A stretch of 48,727 nt of DNA from Myxococcota bacterium (GTDB lineage: Bacteria > Myxococcota_A > UBA9160 > JAFDET01), in contig JANQFA010000001.1 of NCBI GenBank assembly GCA_028278065.1, forward strand, positions 1 through 48,727. The letters run 5' to 3'. The notes beneath the pieces are model-generated. The model made no database searches, was not told the origin of the DNA, and saw nothing but the letters and a program-made list of their open reading frames with translations. Each line of letters starts with the position of its first letter. Within the stretch, counting starts at the first letter, position 1. Made by a program: the position numbers and the translations under genes. Positions 7,402 through 14,891 of the stretch are shown in pieces.

Positions 7402-9014
7402 GCGCAGCTCCCGATCCGGGCATCCAGGGCAGCGCACCCCCCAGACTCTCCGGAGGCTGGCCGGTGCTGGGCCACCTGCTCGAGCTGCGGCGCGATCCGC
7501 TGGCCCTCATGCAGCGTCTCCACGCCGAGTGCGGCGAGCTGGGCGAGTTCAACCTGGCGGGCCATCGCATCGTGCTCTTCGTCGGAGAGGAGGCCCAGGA
7601 GGCGGTCTTCCGGGCGCCCGACGAGCAGCTCGACCAGGCGGCGGCCTACCCCTTCATGAAGCCGATCTTCGGCGAAGGCGTGGTCTTCGACGCCACGCCG
7701 GAGCAGCGCAAGCAGGCCATGCGCAACCAGTCGCTGCGCGACTCGCACATGCGCGGCCACGCCGAGAAGATCGCCGCCGAGGTGGAGCGGATGACCGCGG
7801 ACTGGGGTCAGAGCGGCGAGTTCGACGCCCTCGACTTCTTCTCCGAGCTGACCCTCTACACCTCGAGCACCTGCCTGATCGGACCCCAGTTCCGCGACGA
7901 GCTCGGTCCCGATCTGGTGCCGATCTTCAAGGACCTGGAGCGCGGCACCGACGCACTCGCCTACGTCAACGCCCATCTGCCCATCCCGGCGCTGCGCGCT
8001 CGCGATCGCGCGCGCAGGGAGCTGGTGACGAAGATCGAGGGGATCTTCGAGGCGCGTGCCCAGCGCAACGAGGAGTACACCGATCTCTTCCACATCCTCA
8101 CCCAGCTGAAGGACGAGAACGGACGGCGCCGCTACAGCGACGACCAGATCACCGGGATGTTCATCTCGATGATGTTCGCCGGTCACCACACGACCTCGGT
8201 GGCCTCGTCCTGGGGTCTCATCGAGCTGCTGTTGAATCCCGACTGGATGCACAAGGTGGTCTCCGAGCTGGACGAGATCTACGCGGACGGGCGCGACGTC
8301 AGCTACCAGGCGCTGCGCGAGATCCCCCTCCTCGAGGCCGCCTTCAAAGAGACCCTGCGCCTGCACCCGCCCCTCGTGATCCTGATGCGCAAGGTCGTGC
8401 ACGACTTCCACTACGGCGGCTACACGGTGCCCGCCGGTCATCTGGTCGCGGCCTCGCCGGCCGTCTCCAACCGGCTGCCGCAGTACTTCCCGGACCCCGA
8501 TCGCTTCGAGCCCGACCGCTACCTCGGCGAGCGCGCGGAGGACCGCCAGAGCTTCGCCTGGATCCCCTTCGGCGCGGGGCGCCACCGCTGCGTGGGAGCG
8601 GCCTTCGCCATGATGCAGCTGAAGGCGATCTTCTCGATCCTGCTGCGCGAGTTCGCGTTCGAGCTGGCCCAGCCCCGCGACAGCTACCGCAACGACCTCT
8701 CGAAGATGGTCGTGGCGGTGCACCAGCCGTGCCGCATCCGCTACCGGCGGCGCGAGGCGGCCGTCCGCGCGACGCCGCCAGCGACGGCGGCCGCAGAGGT
8801 CCCGCGCCCGGAAGGCGCCTTCCGGGTGTGCGTGGACCTGGACCTCTGCCAGGGGCACGGCGTCTGCGCATCCGAGGCGCCCGACGTCTTCGCGGTCGAC
8901 CGGCAGGAGGCCGAGGTCCGGCTCCTGCTCGAGACTCCCGGCCCCGAGCTGCGCCAGCAGGTCGAGACGGCCGTGCGACACTGCCCCACCCGGGCCCTTT
9001 CCATCGAGGAGTAG
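7398..9014 (+). CDS. cyp51: CYP51-family cytochrome P450 fused to a C-terminal ferredoxin
   Basis: A 538-residue fusion. Residues 1-450 closely resemble bacterial CYP51 (sterol 14alpha-demethylase, as in Mycobacterium tuberculosis). The CYP51 B'-helix signature YPFMKPIFGEGVVFD is at 84-98, the I-helix AGHHT at 261-265, ExxR at 318-321, and the heme loop FGAGRHRC at 391-398 with Cys398 as iron ligand. An Ala/Pro linker (about 453-470) leads to a ferredoxin of roughly 65 residues with C484-x2-H487-x2-C490 and C529-P. This is the CxxHxxC...CP pattern of actinobacterial P450 ferredoxins of the [3Fe-4S] type. A CYP51-ferredoxin fusion is known from Methylococcus capsulatus. A separate reductase is still needed and is not in the window. 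The gene overlaps tetR by ATGA. Sterol or another cyclic triterpenoid is the family substrate, but no sterol-synthesis genes are visible. Confidence 0.95.
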   Translation: MSAAPDPGIQGSAPPRLSGGWPVLGHLLELRRDPLALMQRLHAECGELGEFNLAGHRIVLFVGEEAQEAVFRAPDEQLDQAAAYPFMKPIFGEGVVFDATPEQRKQAMRNQSLRDSHMRGHAEKIAAEVERMTADWGQSGEFDALDFFSELTLYTSSTCLIGPQFRDELGPDLVPIFKDLERGTDALAYVNAHLPIPALRARDRARRELVTKIEGIFEARAQRNEEYTDLFHILTQLKDENGRRRYSDDQITGMFISMMFAGHHTTSVASSWGLIELLLNPDWMHKVVSELDEIYADGRDVSYQALREIPLLEAAFKETLRLHPPLVILMRKVVHDFHYGGYTVPAGHLVAASPAVSNRLPQYFPDPDRFEPDRYLGERAEDRQSFAWIPFGAGRHRCVGAAFAMMQLKAIFSILLREFAFELAQPRDSYRNDLSKMVVAVHQPCRIRYRRREAAVRATPPATAAAEVPRPEGAFRVCVDLDLCQGHGVCASEAPDVFAVDRQEAEVRLLLETPGPELRQQVETAVRHCPTRALSIEE

Positions 9015-9020
9015 AACGAG

Positions 9021-9581
9021 ATGCCCACCTTTCCCCGAGACGAGATCGAAGAGATGGTGAGCCGCTGGGTCGCCGCCAACGACGAGGCCGGCCGCAGCGG
9101 CGACTGGTCGAAGATGTCGGGCTTCTACACGGAGGACGCGCTCTACACCTGGAACAACGGACCCGGATGGGAGTTCGTCGCCCGCGGCCGCGAGGAGATC
9201 CACGACCGGGTCTTCGGAACCGAGATGGAAGGCCTCGAGCACTGGACCTACCCCTACGTGCGCACCCTGATCGACGATCGGAAGGGCGAGTTCCTCGGCA
9301 TCTGGCGCCAGATCGCCCCGGTGAAGGACCCCGAGGGCGTTCCCTACGAGATCCGCGGTACGGGCGGATCCTGGTTCCGCTACGCGGGCGATTTCAAGTG
9401 GTGCTGGCAGCGCGACTTCTTCGACCACTCGAACGCGGCCGCCGTCTTCGGAGCGATGGCCAAGAACGGGCAGCTCACCCCGAAGATGATCGAGCGGATG
9501 AAGAAGGGCAGCAAGATGCCGGGCTGGACTCCGCTGGCCGAGTTCGACTGGTACGCGACCATCCCCGACCCGGAGGCCTGA
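9021..9581 (+). CDS. NTF2/SnoaL-like protein in the cyp51 operon
   Basis: A 186-residue protein with an NTF2-like fold signature: an N-terminal helix (EIEEMVSRWVAANDEAGRSGDW), then FYTEDALYTWNNGPGWEFVARGREEIHDRVF, the typical cone-forming helix and strand order, and WRQIAP and GTGGSWFRYAGDFKWCWQRDFFD strands. The C-terminus is longer than the usual 120-150 residues. The fold includes ketosteroid isomerases and polyketide cyclases. In M. tuberculosis an NTF2-like protein (Rv0760c) also lies near cyp51, so a role in handling the P450 substrate or product is plausible but inferred. It begins 6 bp after the P450 stop, with GAGGAG upstream, and is followed 3 bp later by the next operon gene. Confidence 0.82.
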   Translation: MPTFPRDEIEEMVSRWVAANDEAGRSGDWSKMSGFYTEDALYTWNNGPGWEFVARGREEIHDRVFGTEMEGLEHWTYPYVRTLIDDRKGEFLGIWRQIAPVKDPEGVPYEIRGTGGSWFRYAGDFKWCWQRDFFDHSNAAAVFGAMAKNGQLTPKMIERMKKGSKMPGWTPLAEFDWYATIPDPEA

Positions 9582-9584
9582 CGC

Positions 9585-10883
9585 GTGGCGGCGGGCCTCC
9601 GGTCGTCGTACGCGGGCGAGTTCGATGCGGAGCTCGCGCTCGCCGGGCTCTCCCGCCGGGCGCTGTGCGTGCTCGGGCGCGAGTACCTGCTGATCGGCCA
9701 CCTGCAGGACCGGGTGGGACTGCCGCTGGCCATCCAGCTGGTCGCCGGCGATGCCTACGTCCGCTTCGCGATCGACGAGTGGATGAGCGCCAGCCCCATC
9801 TACACCCGACGCGTGCAGGAGGCACTGGGCTTCGGGGGCGACGACGTCGGAACCGTCTTCAAGAACCTGCAGCTCGACATCGGCGCGCCTCACCAGTTCA
9901 TGGACTTCCAGTTCCTCCTGGAGAGCCCCGAGTACGGCGAGTTCTGGCTCCCCCACTGCGGTGCACTCCTCGACGTCGAGCCCTTCGGCGAAGGGCGCGT
10001 CAAGCTCATGTGTCACGACATCGAGGACCCGACCTTCGATGCGACCGCCGCCGCAGTCAACCCGCGCATGAAGATGCGTCCCATCCACCGCCCGCCGCGG
10101 GTGCCGGCGGACCGCTACCCGCACTGCCGCTGGTCGGTCTTCGTCGACGCCGAGGCCACGCCCTGCGAGCAGCACCCCAACCTCTCGATCATCCAGGCGA
10201 GCCGGATCGCCACGGTGCCCGTCGACGTGCCCGAGGAGGACGCCGAGCCGGGCGGCTGGCGCGACTACTCGGGCCCGTTCGATCCCGGCTTCCAGCTCGA
10301 GGACCTCTCCCACCGCGCCCTGGTCGTGGCGCTGCAGGAGGTGGCCGTCCAGATCCACCTGCTGGCACGCGCCTTCGTGCTGTGCGCGGCGCAGCGCGCC
10401 GGCGACGACACGGCCCTCGAGCTGGGGCGCCGCCAGTGGATCGGCGCGGCGGCCCTCGGCGCCCAGCGCCTGAAGCGGGCCCTGGCGATCGAGGGCGACG
10501 GCATCGACGCCGTCGCCAAGGTCTTCCAGCTGCACCCCCACTTCCATCCGCGCAGCTACGTCGACCTGCGGGTGGAGGTGACCGGAGAGCGCAGCGCGCT
10601 CGTCGGCCTCGGCGACTGCGCGGCGCTGCGGGAGAAGGAGCCCTACGGCTGGCTGGCCGGCCTCGGCGCGGAGCCCCACGCGGCCCTGGACGCCATCGCG
10701 GGCGCGGTGAACCCCAGGGCGAGCTGCCGGCCGGCGACGCCGCCCGACGACGCGGCGCTCGCGTGGGAGATCGAGATCGACCCGGGGGCCACTCCGCGCG
10801 AAGACCCTGCAGAGCTCGCCCTCGCCCGCGTCAGTCGCGGCGCCAGCTTCGAGATGGAGCCGCGCCGGCCCCTGCGCGACTGA
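9585..10883 (+). CDS. Unrecognised two-repeat protein in the cyp51 operon
   Basis: A 432-residue protein of no family I recognise, without signal peptide or clear membrane segments. It appears to be an internal duplication. The first half has VGTVFKNLQLDIGAPHQFMDF, then FDATAAAVNPRMKMRPIHRPPR, then CRWSVFVDAEATPCEQHPNL. The second half repeats the same order as VAKVFQLHPHFHPRSYVDL, then LDAIAGAVNPRASCRPA, then LAWEIEIDPGATPREDPAEL. The first copy keeps several Cys and His residues (HCGALL, MCHDIED, HCRW) that are partly lost in the second, so one half may be active and the other structural. The start is GTG at 9585 with GGAGG eight bases upstream. Position in the operon suggests a function tied to the CYP51 substrate. 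Confidence 0.75.
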   Translation: MAAGLRSSYAGEFDAELALAGLSRRALCVLGREYLLIGHLQDRVGLPLAIQLVAGDAYVRFAIDEWMSASPIYTRRVQEALGFGGDDVGTVFKNLQLDIGAPHQFMDFQFLLESPEYGEFWLPHCGALLDVEPFGEGRVKLMCHDIEDPTFDATAAAVNPRMKMRPIHRPPRVPADRYPHCRWSVFVDAEATPCEQHPNLSIIQASRIATVPVDVPEEDAEPGGWRDYSGPFDPGFQLEDLSHRALVVALQEVAVQIHLLARAFVLCAAQRAGDDTALELGRRQWIGAAALGAQRLKRALAIEGDGIDAVAKVFQLHPHFHPRSYVDLRVEVTGERSALVGLGDCAALREKEPYGWLAGLGAEPHAALDAIAGAVNPRASCRPATPPDDAALAWEIEIDPGATPREDPAELALARVSRGASFEMEPRRPLRD

Positions 10884-10897
10884 ACGCGGGGCCGCCT

Positions 10898-11737
10898 CTA
10901 GTGCTGGAGCCAGCGGGCGTAGTCGTCGAGGGCAGGGAGGACCTGGTCGCGGGGGGCGCTGGGAAGGCGCAGCACCGCTTCCGTGACGCCCAGCTCGCGG
11001 TAGTAGGCGAGCTTCCGGGCGTCGGGAAGGACTCCCATGGGCATCAGCTCGAGGGAGGCGAAGTCGCGGCCGCGGACCTCGCAGGCGGCGCGAAGCCGCT
11101 CGAGAGCCTCCTTCATTCCGGCCCCGCCGATGGGGAGCCAGCCGTCGGCGTACTCGGCGACGTGGTCGAAGAGCTTCGCTCCCGCGGCACCGCCGATCAG
11201 CGTCAGGGGACGCGGCTGCTGGATGGGCTTGGGCCACTGCCAGCTGGCGTCGAAGTCGACGAACTCGCCGTGGAACTCGGCCACCTCCTTCGACCAGAGC
11301 TCCTGCATGGCCAGCATCGTCTCGCGCACGCGCGCGCGGCGGCGGCGCACGTCGATGCCGTGGTTCTCCATCTCCTCGTGGTTCCAGCCGTAGCCGATGC
11401 CGAGCACGACGCGCCCCCCCGAGAGGCGGTCGAGGGTGGCGATCTGCTTGGCCCAGGAGATGGGATCGTGCTGTGCCGGAAGGGCGATGCCGGTGCCCAG
11501 CCTGATGCGCTCGGTCAGCGTCGCCGCCCCCGCCAGTGCGACCAGCGGGTCCGGGCTGCGCTTGTACTCCTCGCCCAGCTCGGGCGTGCCCGTCGGCGCC
11601 GGGGTCCGGCGACTCACCGGGATGTGCGTGTGCTCCGGGACGAAGAGCGAGTGGAAGCCCCGCTCCTCCGCCTCGCGCGCCAGCTCCGGGACCTCCATGG
11701 CGAGATCCGTCGCGTGCATCGTGACGCCGATCCGCAT
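10898..11737 (-). CDS. LLM-class (luciferase-like) F420-dependent oxidoreductase
   Basis: A 279-residue TIM-barrel flavin/F420 enzyme of the luciferase-like monooxygenase superfamily. It has the N-terminal MRIGVTMHATD strand, AREAEERGFHSLFVPEHTHIP, IRLGTGIALPAQHDPISWAKQIATLDRLSGGRVVLGIGYGW (the hallmark segment of the F420 branch), and the C-terminal ELGVTEAVLRLPS. Size and motifs fit the probable-F420-dependent-oxidoreductase subfamilies common in mycobacteria and some proteobacterial lineages. It therefore implies, but does not prove, that the host makes coenzyme F420; no F420 biosynthesis gene is in the window. It converges with the cyp51 operon, 14 bp after its last stop. The substrate is unknown. 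Confidence 0.9.
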   Translation of the reverse strand: MRIGVTMHATDLAMEVPELAREAEERGFHSLFVPEHTHIPVSRRTPAPTGTPELGEEYKRSPDPLVALAGAATLTERIRLGTGIALPAQHDPISWAKQIATLDRLSGGRVVLGIGYGWNHEEMENHGIDVRRRRARVRETMLAMQELWSKEVAEFHGEFVDFDASWQWPKPIQQPRPLTLIGGAAGAKLFDHVAEYADGWLPIGGAGMKEALERLRAACEVRGRDFASLELMPMGVLPDARKLAYYRELGVTEAVLRLPSAPRDQVLPALDDYARWLQH

Positions 11738-11785
11738 GGTGCGGGACGCTACGGGATCATCCGACCCGCATCAACGAACGGCGGG

Positions 11786-11851
11786 TCGCGCTAGACGTCG
11801 AGTCGCCAGGCGTCTCCGTCGCGCTAGAGGTCGAGTCGCCAGGCGTCTCCG
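11786..11851 (-). repeat. 33-bp tandem duplication of a gene's stop region
   Basis: Units 11786-11818 and 11819-11851 are identical except one base (11796 versus 11829). The second unit is the last 11 codons region plus stop of the MBL-fold gene (read leftward). The first is a non-coding copy placed just beyond the stop. Confidence 0.93.
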
Positions 11852-12675
11852 TCGCGCACCAGGTGCCCGGCCGTCGGCGTCGCGAAGTGCGTGCCGATGA
11901 TCAGCACGGGCCGGTCCGCGTAGCGCTCGCAGAACGCCCGGCGCGAGGCCTCGCTCATGGCCCCGTCCCAGTCTGCACGGCTGTGCCACTCGGGACGTGC
12001 GAACTGGGCCGGGTGGTGGGTGAGGTCGCCCGTGATCACGGCTTCCTCGCCGCGCGAGCTGACATGCACGCTCACGTGTCCGGGCGTGTGGCCGGGGGTG
12101 GACTCGAGCCGGACCTCGTCCGTCACCACGTGGTCCTCCGTCACCAGGTCGACGAGTCCCGCTTCGAAGACGGGGGTCACCGACTCGGCCACCACGTCAC
12201 CCTGGATCTCGGAATCCGACTCCCAGTACTCGTACTCGGCGCGGTTCCAGAGGTGGCGGGCGTTGGGGAAGGTGGGCACCCAGCGCCCGTCCTGGAGGCG
12301 GGTGTTCCAGCCCACGTGGTCGACGTGCAGGTGCGTGCAGAGGACCGTGTCGACCGACTCCGGCCGGAAGCCGGCACGGATCAGATCCTCGAGGAAGCTC
12401 CCGCCGGTCTTTCGATGCCAGGCCCTCATGTGCGGGAGGTTCTTGTCGTTTCCGATGCACGTGTCCACCACGATTCGTCGTTCCTGGGACTCCACCAGAA
12501 GGGCGTGCACGCTCATGAGCGACTGCCCGTCGTCGCGGACGAAGTGGGGGCGGCACCAGTCGATCGCGAGCAGGTTCTCGCTGGTGGCCTCCGGGAGGAT
12601 CCAGGTGACCTTTCCCGGGATCTCGAACTCGACCACCTTCGTGATCGTCACATCGCCGATCTTCCACTGCTGCAT
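11824..12675 (-). CDS. MBL-fold metallo-hydrolase
   Basis: A 283-residue metallo-beta-lactamase-fold hydrolase with the dinuclear zinc motif HLHVDH (115-120), a later TPGHTPGH metal-ligand loop, GDLTHHPAQ with the bridging Asp, and a C-terminal GTHFA histidine. These define the lactonase/quorum-quenching or glyoxalase-like branch, and a ring-ester or thioester is a reasonable substrate guess. ATG at 12675 has only a weak ribosome site. The stop of the truncated CaiB gene lies 3 bp upstream, so translation may depend on coupling to that fragment. The 3' end carries a recent 33-bp tandem duplication that left an extra copy beyond the stop codon. Confidence 0.9.
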   Translation of the reverse strand: MQQWKIGDVTITKVVEFEIPGKVTWILPEATSENLLAIDWCRPHFVRDDGQSLMSVHALLVESQERRIVVDTCIGNDKNLPHMRAWHRKTGGSFLEDLIRAGFRPESVDTVLCTHLHVDHVGWNTRLQDGRWVPTFPNARHLWNRAEYEYWESDSEIQGDVVAESVTPVFEAGLVDLVTEDHVVTDEVRLESTPGHTPGHVSVHVSSRGEEAVITGDLTHHPAQFARPEWHSRADWDGAMSEASRRAFCERYADRPVLIIGTHFATPTAGHLVRDGDAWRLDL

Positions 12676-12678
12676 CGC

Positions 12679-13005
12679 CTACGCGACCACCCCGTCCGCC
12701 CTCGGCTTGCCGGGGCGGAAGCTCCGCACGAAGACGCCCGTCTCACGAGGCAGCTCGCGCACCGGCTCGCGTCCGGCATCCTGCTGGAGATCGACCACGA
12801 TCGAGTGCTCGTTCCGGTTGCAGGCGGCGAAGAGGGCCGACATCCCCGCCCGCCGGGTGCCCAGGTAGCGCATCACGTCGCCGATCCCGGGCGGCTCGAC
12901 CTGGGTGACCTCCGCTCCCCGGTCCGCGAGCATCATGGTGGCCAGGGGGCCGGTGATCATCGCGGTGAGATCGAGGATCCGGATTCCGTCGAGTGCTCCC
13001 GGCAC
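12679..13005 (-). pseudogene. CaiB/BaiF class III CoA-transferase, N-terminal fragment
   Basis: A 108-codon frame beginning LDGIRILDLTAMITGPLATMMLADRGAEV and continuing through EPPGIGDVMRYLG to FVRSFRPG, the standard first 100 residues of class III CoA-transferases, which are normally about 380-400 residues. It stops shortly after the FRPG motif and so lacks the catalytic Asp and the linked C-terminal domain. The start is intact: GTG at 13005 with GGGAGG seven bases upstream. The remaining two thirds of the gene is absent; the MBL gene follows directly. It is most likely a deletion remnant. A short functional leader that couples translation to the MBL gene is an alternative. Confidence 0.8.
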
Positions 13006-13068
13006 GGCGCGACCTCCCGCCCGGGAGTCTGGCACAGCGGAGGCCCCGAGATGAAGAGGGCGGGCTAG

Positions 13069-13082
13069 ACTCGGCGCCGAGT
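13069..13082. promoter_or_regulatory. 14-bp palindrome upstream of nnrU
   Basis: ACTCGGCGCCGAGT is a perfect 14-bp palindrome between the divergent CaiB-fragment and nnrU genes, 10 bp before the nnrU ribosome binding site. It is a candidate operator. It does not resemble the TTGAT-N4-ATCAA site of FNR/NnrR-type regulators. Confidence 0.35.
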
Positions 13083-13103
13083 GGAGCCGAGCGGAGGTGC
13101 CCC

Positions 13104-13667
13104 ATGGTCTGGCTGATCCTCGGAGTCGTCCTGTGGAGTGGAGTCCATCTCCTTCCCATCGCGGGCAGAGGCGCGCGCGACGCCCTCATCGGGAGTCTGG
13201 GCGAGGGCCCGTACAAGGGCCTCTTCTCCCTGGCCCTGGTCCTGGCGATCGTGCTCATGGTCGTGGGATGGCGTTCGAGCGGGATGGTCGCCGTCTACGC
13301 CGCTCCGGCGGGTCCGCTCGTCACCAACGCGCTGATGGTGGTGGCGCTCTTCCTGTTCGCGGCGTCCGGAGTGCCCACCAACCTGAAGCGCGCACTCCGC
13401 CATCCGCAGCTCACCGGCTTCGCGACCTGGTCCGTCGCGCACCTGCTCTCGAACGGTGACCAGCGCTCGATCGTGCTCTTCGGCGGCCTGGGTCTCTGGG
13501 CGGTCGCGGCGATACTCCTGATCAATCGGCGCGACGGCGCCTGGGAGAAGCCGGAGCCGCTGCCGATGAGCGCCGAGCTGAAGCCGATCGTGGGTACGGT
13601 GATCGCATTCGCCATCCTCTTCTTCGCCCACCCCTACATAGCGGGAGTCTCGCCGCTTCCGAGATGA
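13104..13667 (+). CDS. nnrU: NnrU family membrane protein
   Basis: A 187-residue integral membrane protein with about five or six helices, starting MVWLILGVVLWSGVHLLPIAG and containing GLFSLALVLAIVLMVVGWRSS, LVTNALMVVALFLFAA, and HPQLTGFATWSVAHLLSNGDQRSIVLFGGLGLWAV. The HPQL..AHLL.NGD segment is the family signature. NnrU is associated with nitrite and nitric oxide metabolism in denitrifiers and, more widely, resembles 15-cis-zeta-carotene isomerase-type membrane proteins, so the exact role is uncertain. ATG at 13104 has GGAGG six bases upstream; earlier in-frame codons lack support. The TGA overlaps the nnrS ATG (ATGA), so the two are co-translated. Confidence 0.9.
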   Translation: MVWLILGVVLWSGVHLLPIAGRGARDALIGSLGEGPYKGLFSLALVLAIVLMVVGWRSSGMVAVYAAPAGPLVTNALMVVALFLFAASGVPTNLKRALRHPQLTGFATWSVAHLLSNGDQRSIVLFGGLGLWAVAAILLINRRDGAWEKPEPLPMSAELKPIVGTVIAFAILFFAHPYIAGVSPLPR

Positions 13668-14842
13668 GCGAACGGGGCACGCTCCTGCTGGCGACGGGCT
13701 ATCGGCCCTTCTTCCTGCTCGGCGGAGCGTACGCCGCGCTCGCCACGCTCTGGTGGGCCGGCGTCTACGCGGGAATCGTGGACGCGCCGGGCGGCTGGGT
13801 CGGCGTCACCTGGCACGCCCACGAGATGATCTTCGGCTTCGCCTGCGCCGCGATCGCCGGCTTCCTCTTGACCGCGGTCCCCAACTGGACGGGGCGTGAG
13901 CGGGTGCAGGGACCGGTGCTCGGCGTGCTGGTCGCGCTGTGGCTCCTCGGGCGGGTTCTCACCGCCGCCGGCGACTGGCTCCCGCCCGGGTGGGCCGAGC
14001 TGGAGCTCTCGTTCCTGCCCGCCCTCGCCTGGGCGATCGGAGGACCCATCCTCGGCAGCACCAATCGGCGCAACCGGCCCATCCTCCTCATCGTGGTGCT
14101 GCTGTTCGCAGCGGATCTCGCCGCGCACCTGGGGCGCGCGGGCCTGGTCGAGATCCCGGTGCGCACGTCCCTGCGCGCGGCGCTCGATCTGGTGATCGTA
14201 CTGCTCGCCATCATCAGCGGGCGCATCGTCCCGCTCTTCACCCGCAATGCGATCGAGCGCCGCGGCGAGGCGGCGCAGATCCGCTCCGGCGGACCGCTCG
14301 AAGGCGCGGTCTTCGCGACGGTGATCGGCGCCCTCCTCCTCGACCTGCGTGACGAGGGAGGCGCGGCCGGATCGCTGGTGGCCCTGCTGGCCGCGCTGCT
14401 CCTCGCCGCGCGCCAGGCTCGCTGGCAGCCGTGGCGCACCCTCGGCGATCCGCTTCTCTGGATCCTGCACGCGGGCCACGCCTGGCTCGCGGTCGGCTTC
14501 GCCTGTCGGGGGCTGGCCGGGCTCGTCGACCTGCTGCCCGCGTCGACGGCGCTCCACGCCCTCACGGCGGGGGCCATCGGCACCAGCGTGATCGCGGTGA
14601 TGAGCCGGGTCGCCCTGGGGCACGCGGGACGCCCCCTGCAAGCGCCCCCGGCCGTCGTGCCGGCCTACCTGCTGGTCCTGGCGGGCGCCGGCCTGCGGGT
14701 CTTCGGTCCCCTGGCGGGCCTCGAGCACTACGCCCGCATCGTGGCCGCGAGCGGCATCGCCTGGGGGCTGGGCTTCGCGCTCTTCGTCGCGGTCTACGCC
14801 CCCATCCTCACCGCACCGCGGCTGGACGGGCGACCCGGCTGA
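13664..14842 (+). CDS. nnrS: NnrS family heme-copper membrane protein
   Basis: A 392-residue polytopic protein of about 12 helices with the NnrS landmarks GYRPFFLLGG near the N-terminus, WHAHEMIFGFACAAIAGFLLTAVPNWTG, SGRIVPLFTRNA and MSRVALGHAGRP. Known NnrS proteins bind heme and copper in the membrane and protect against nitric oxide stress. The conserved His residues of WHAHE and GHAGR are retained. It is translationally coupled to nnrU. The pair suggests exposure to nitric oxide or partial denitrification, but no nitrate, nitrite or NO reductase gene is in the window. Confidence 0.93.
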   Translation: MSERGTLLLATGYRPFFLLGGAYAALATLWWAGVYAGIVDAPGGWVGVTWHAHEMIFGFACAAIAGFLLTAVPNWTGRERVQGPVLGVLVALWLLGRVLTAAGDWLPPGWAELELSFLPALAWAIGGPILGSTNRRNRPILLIVVLLFAADLAAHLGRAGLVEIPVRTSLRAALDLVIVLLAIISGRIVPLFTRNAIERRGEAAQIRSGGPLEGAVFATVIGALLLDLRDEGGAAGSLVALLAALLLAARQARWQPWRTLGDPLLWILHAGHAWLAVGFACRGLAGLVDLLPASTALHALTAGAIGTSVIAVMSRVALGHAGRPLQAPPAVVPAYLLVLAGAGLRVFGPLAGLEHYARIVAASGIAWGLGFALFVAVYAPILTAPRLDGRPG

Positions 14843-14891
14843 TCGAGGGATATGCTGTGAATCCCCTACGCATCTCGGAGGTGTCACGACC

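Noticed and set aside
7149-11794. Very long open frames on both strands across the cyp51 operon.
   Set aside because: In GC-rich DNA the other frames often stay open; these show no recognisable motifs, while the P450, NTF2-like and LLM frames do.
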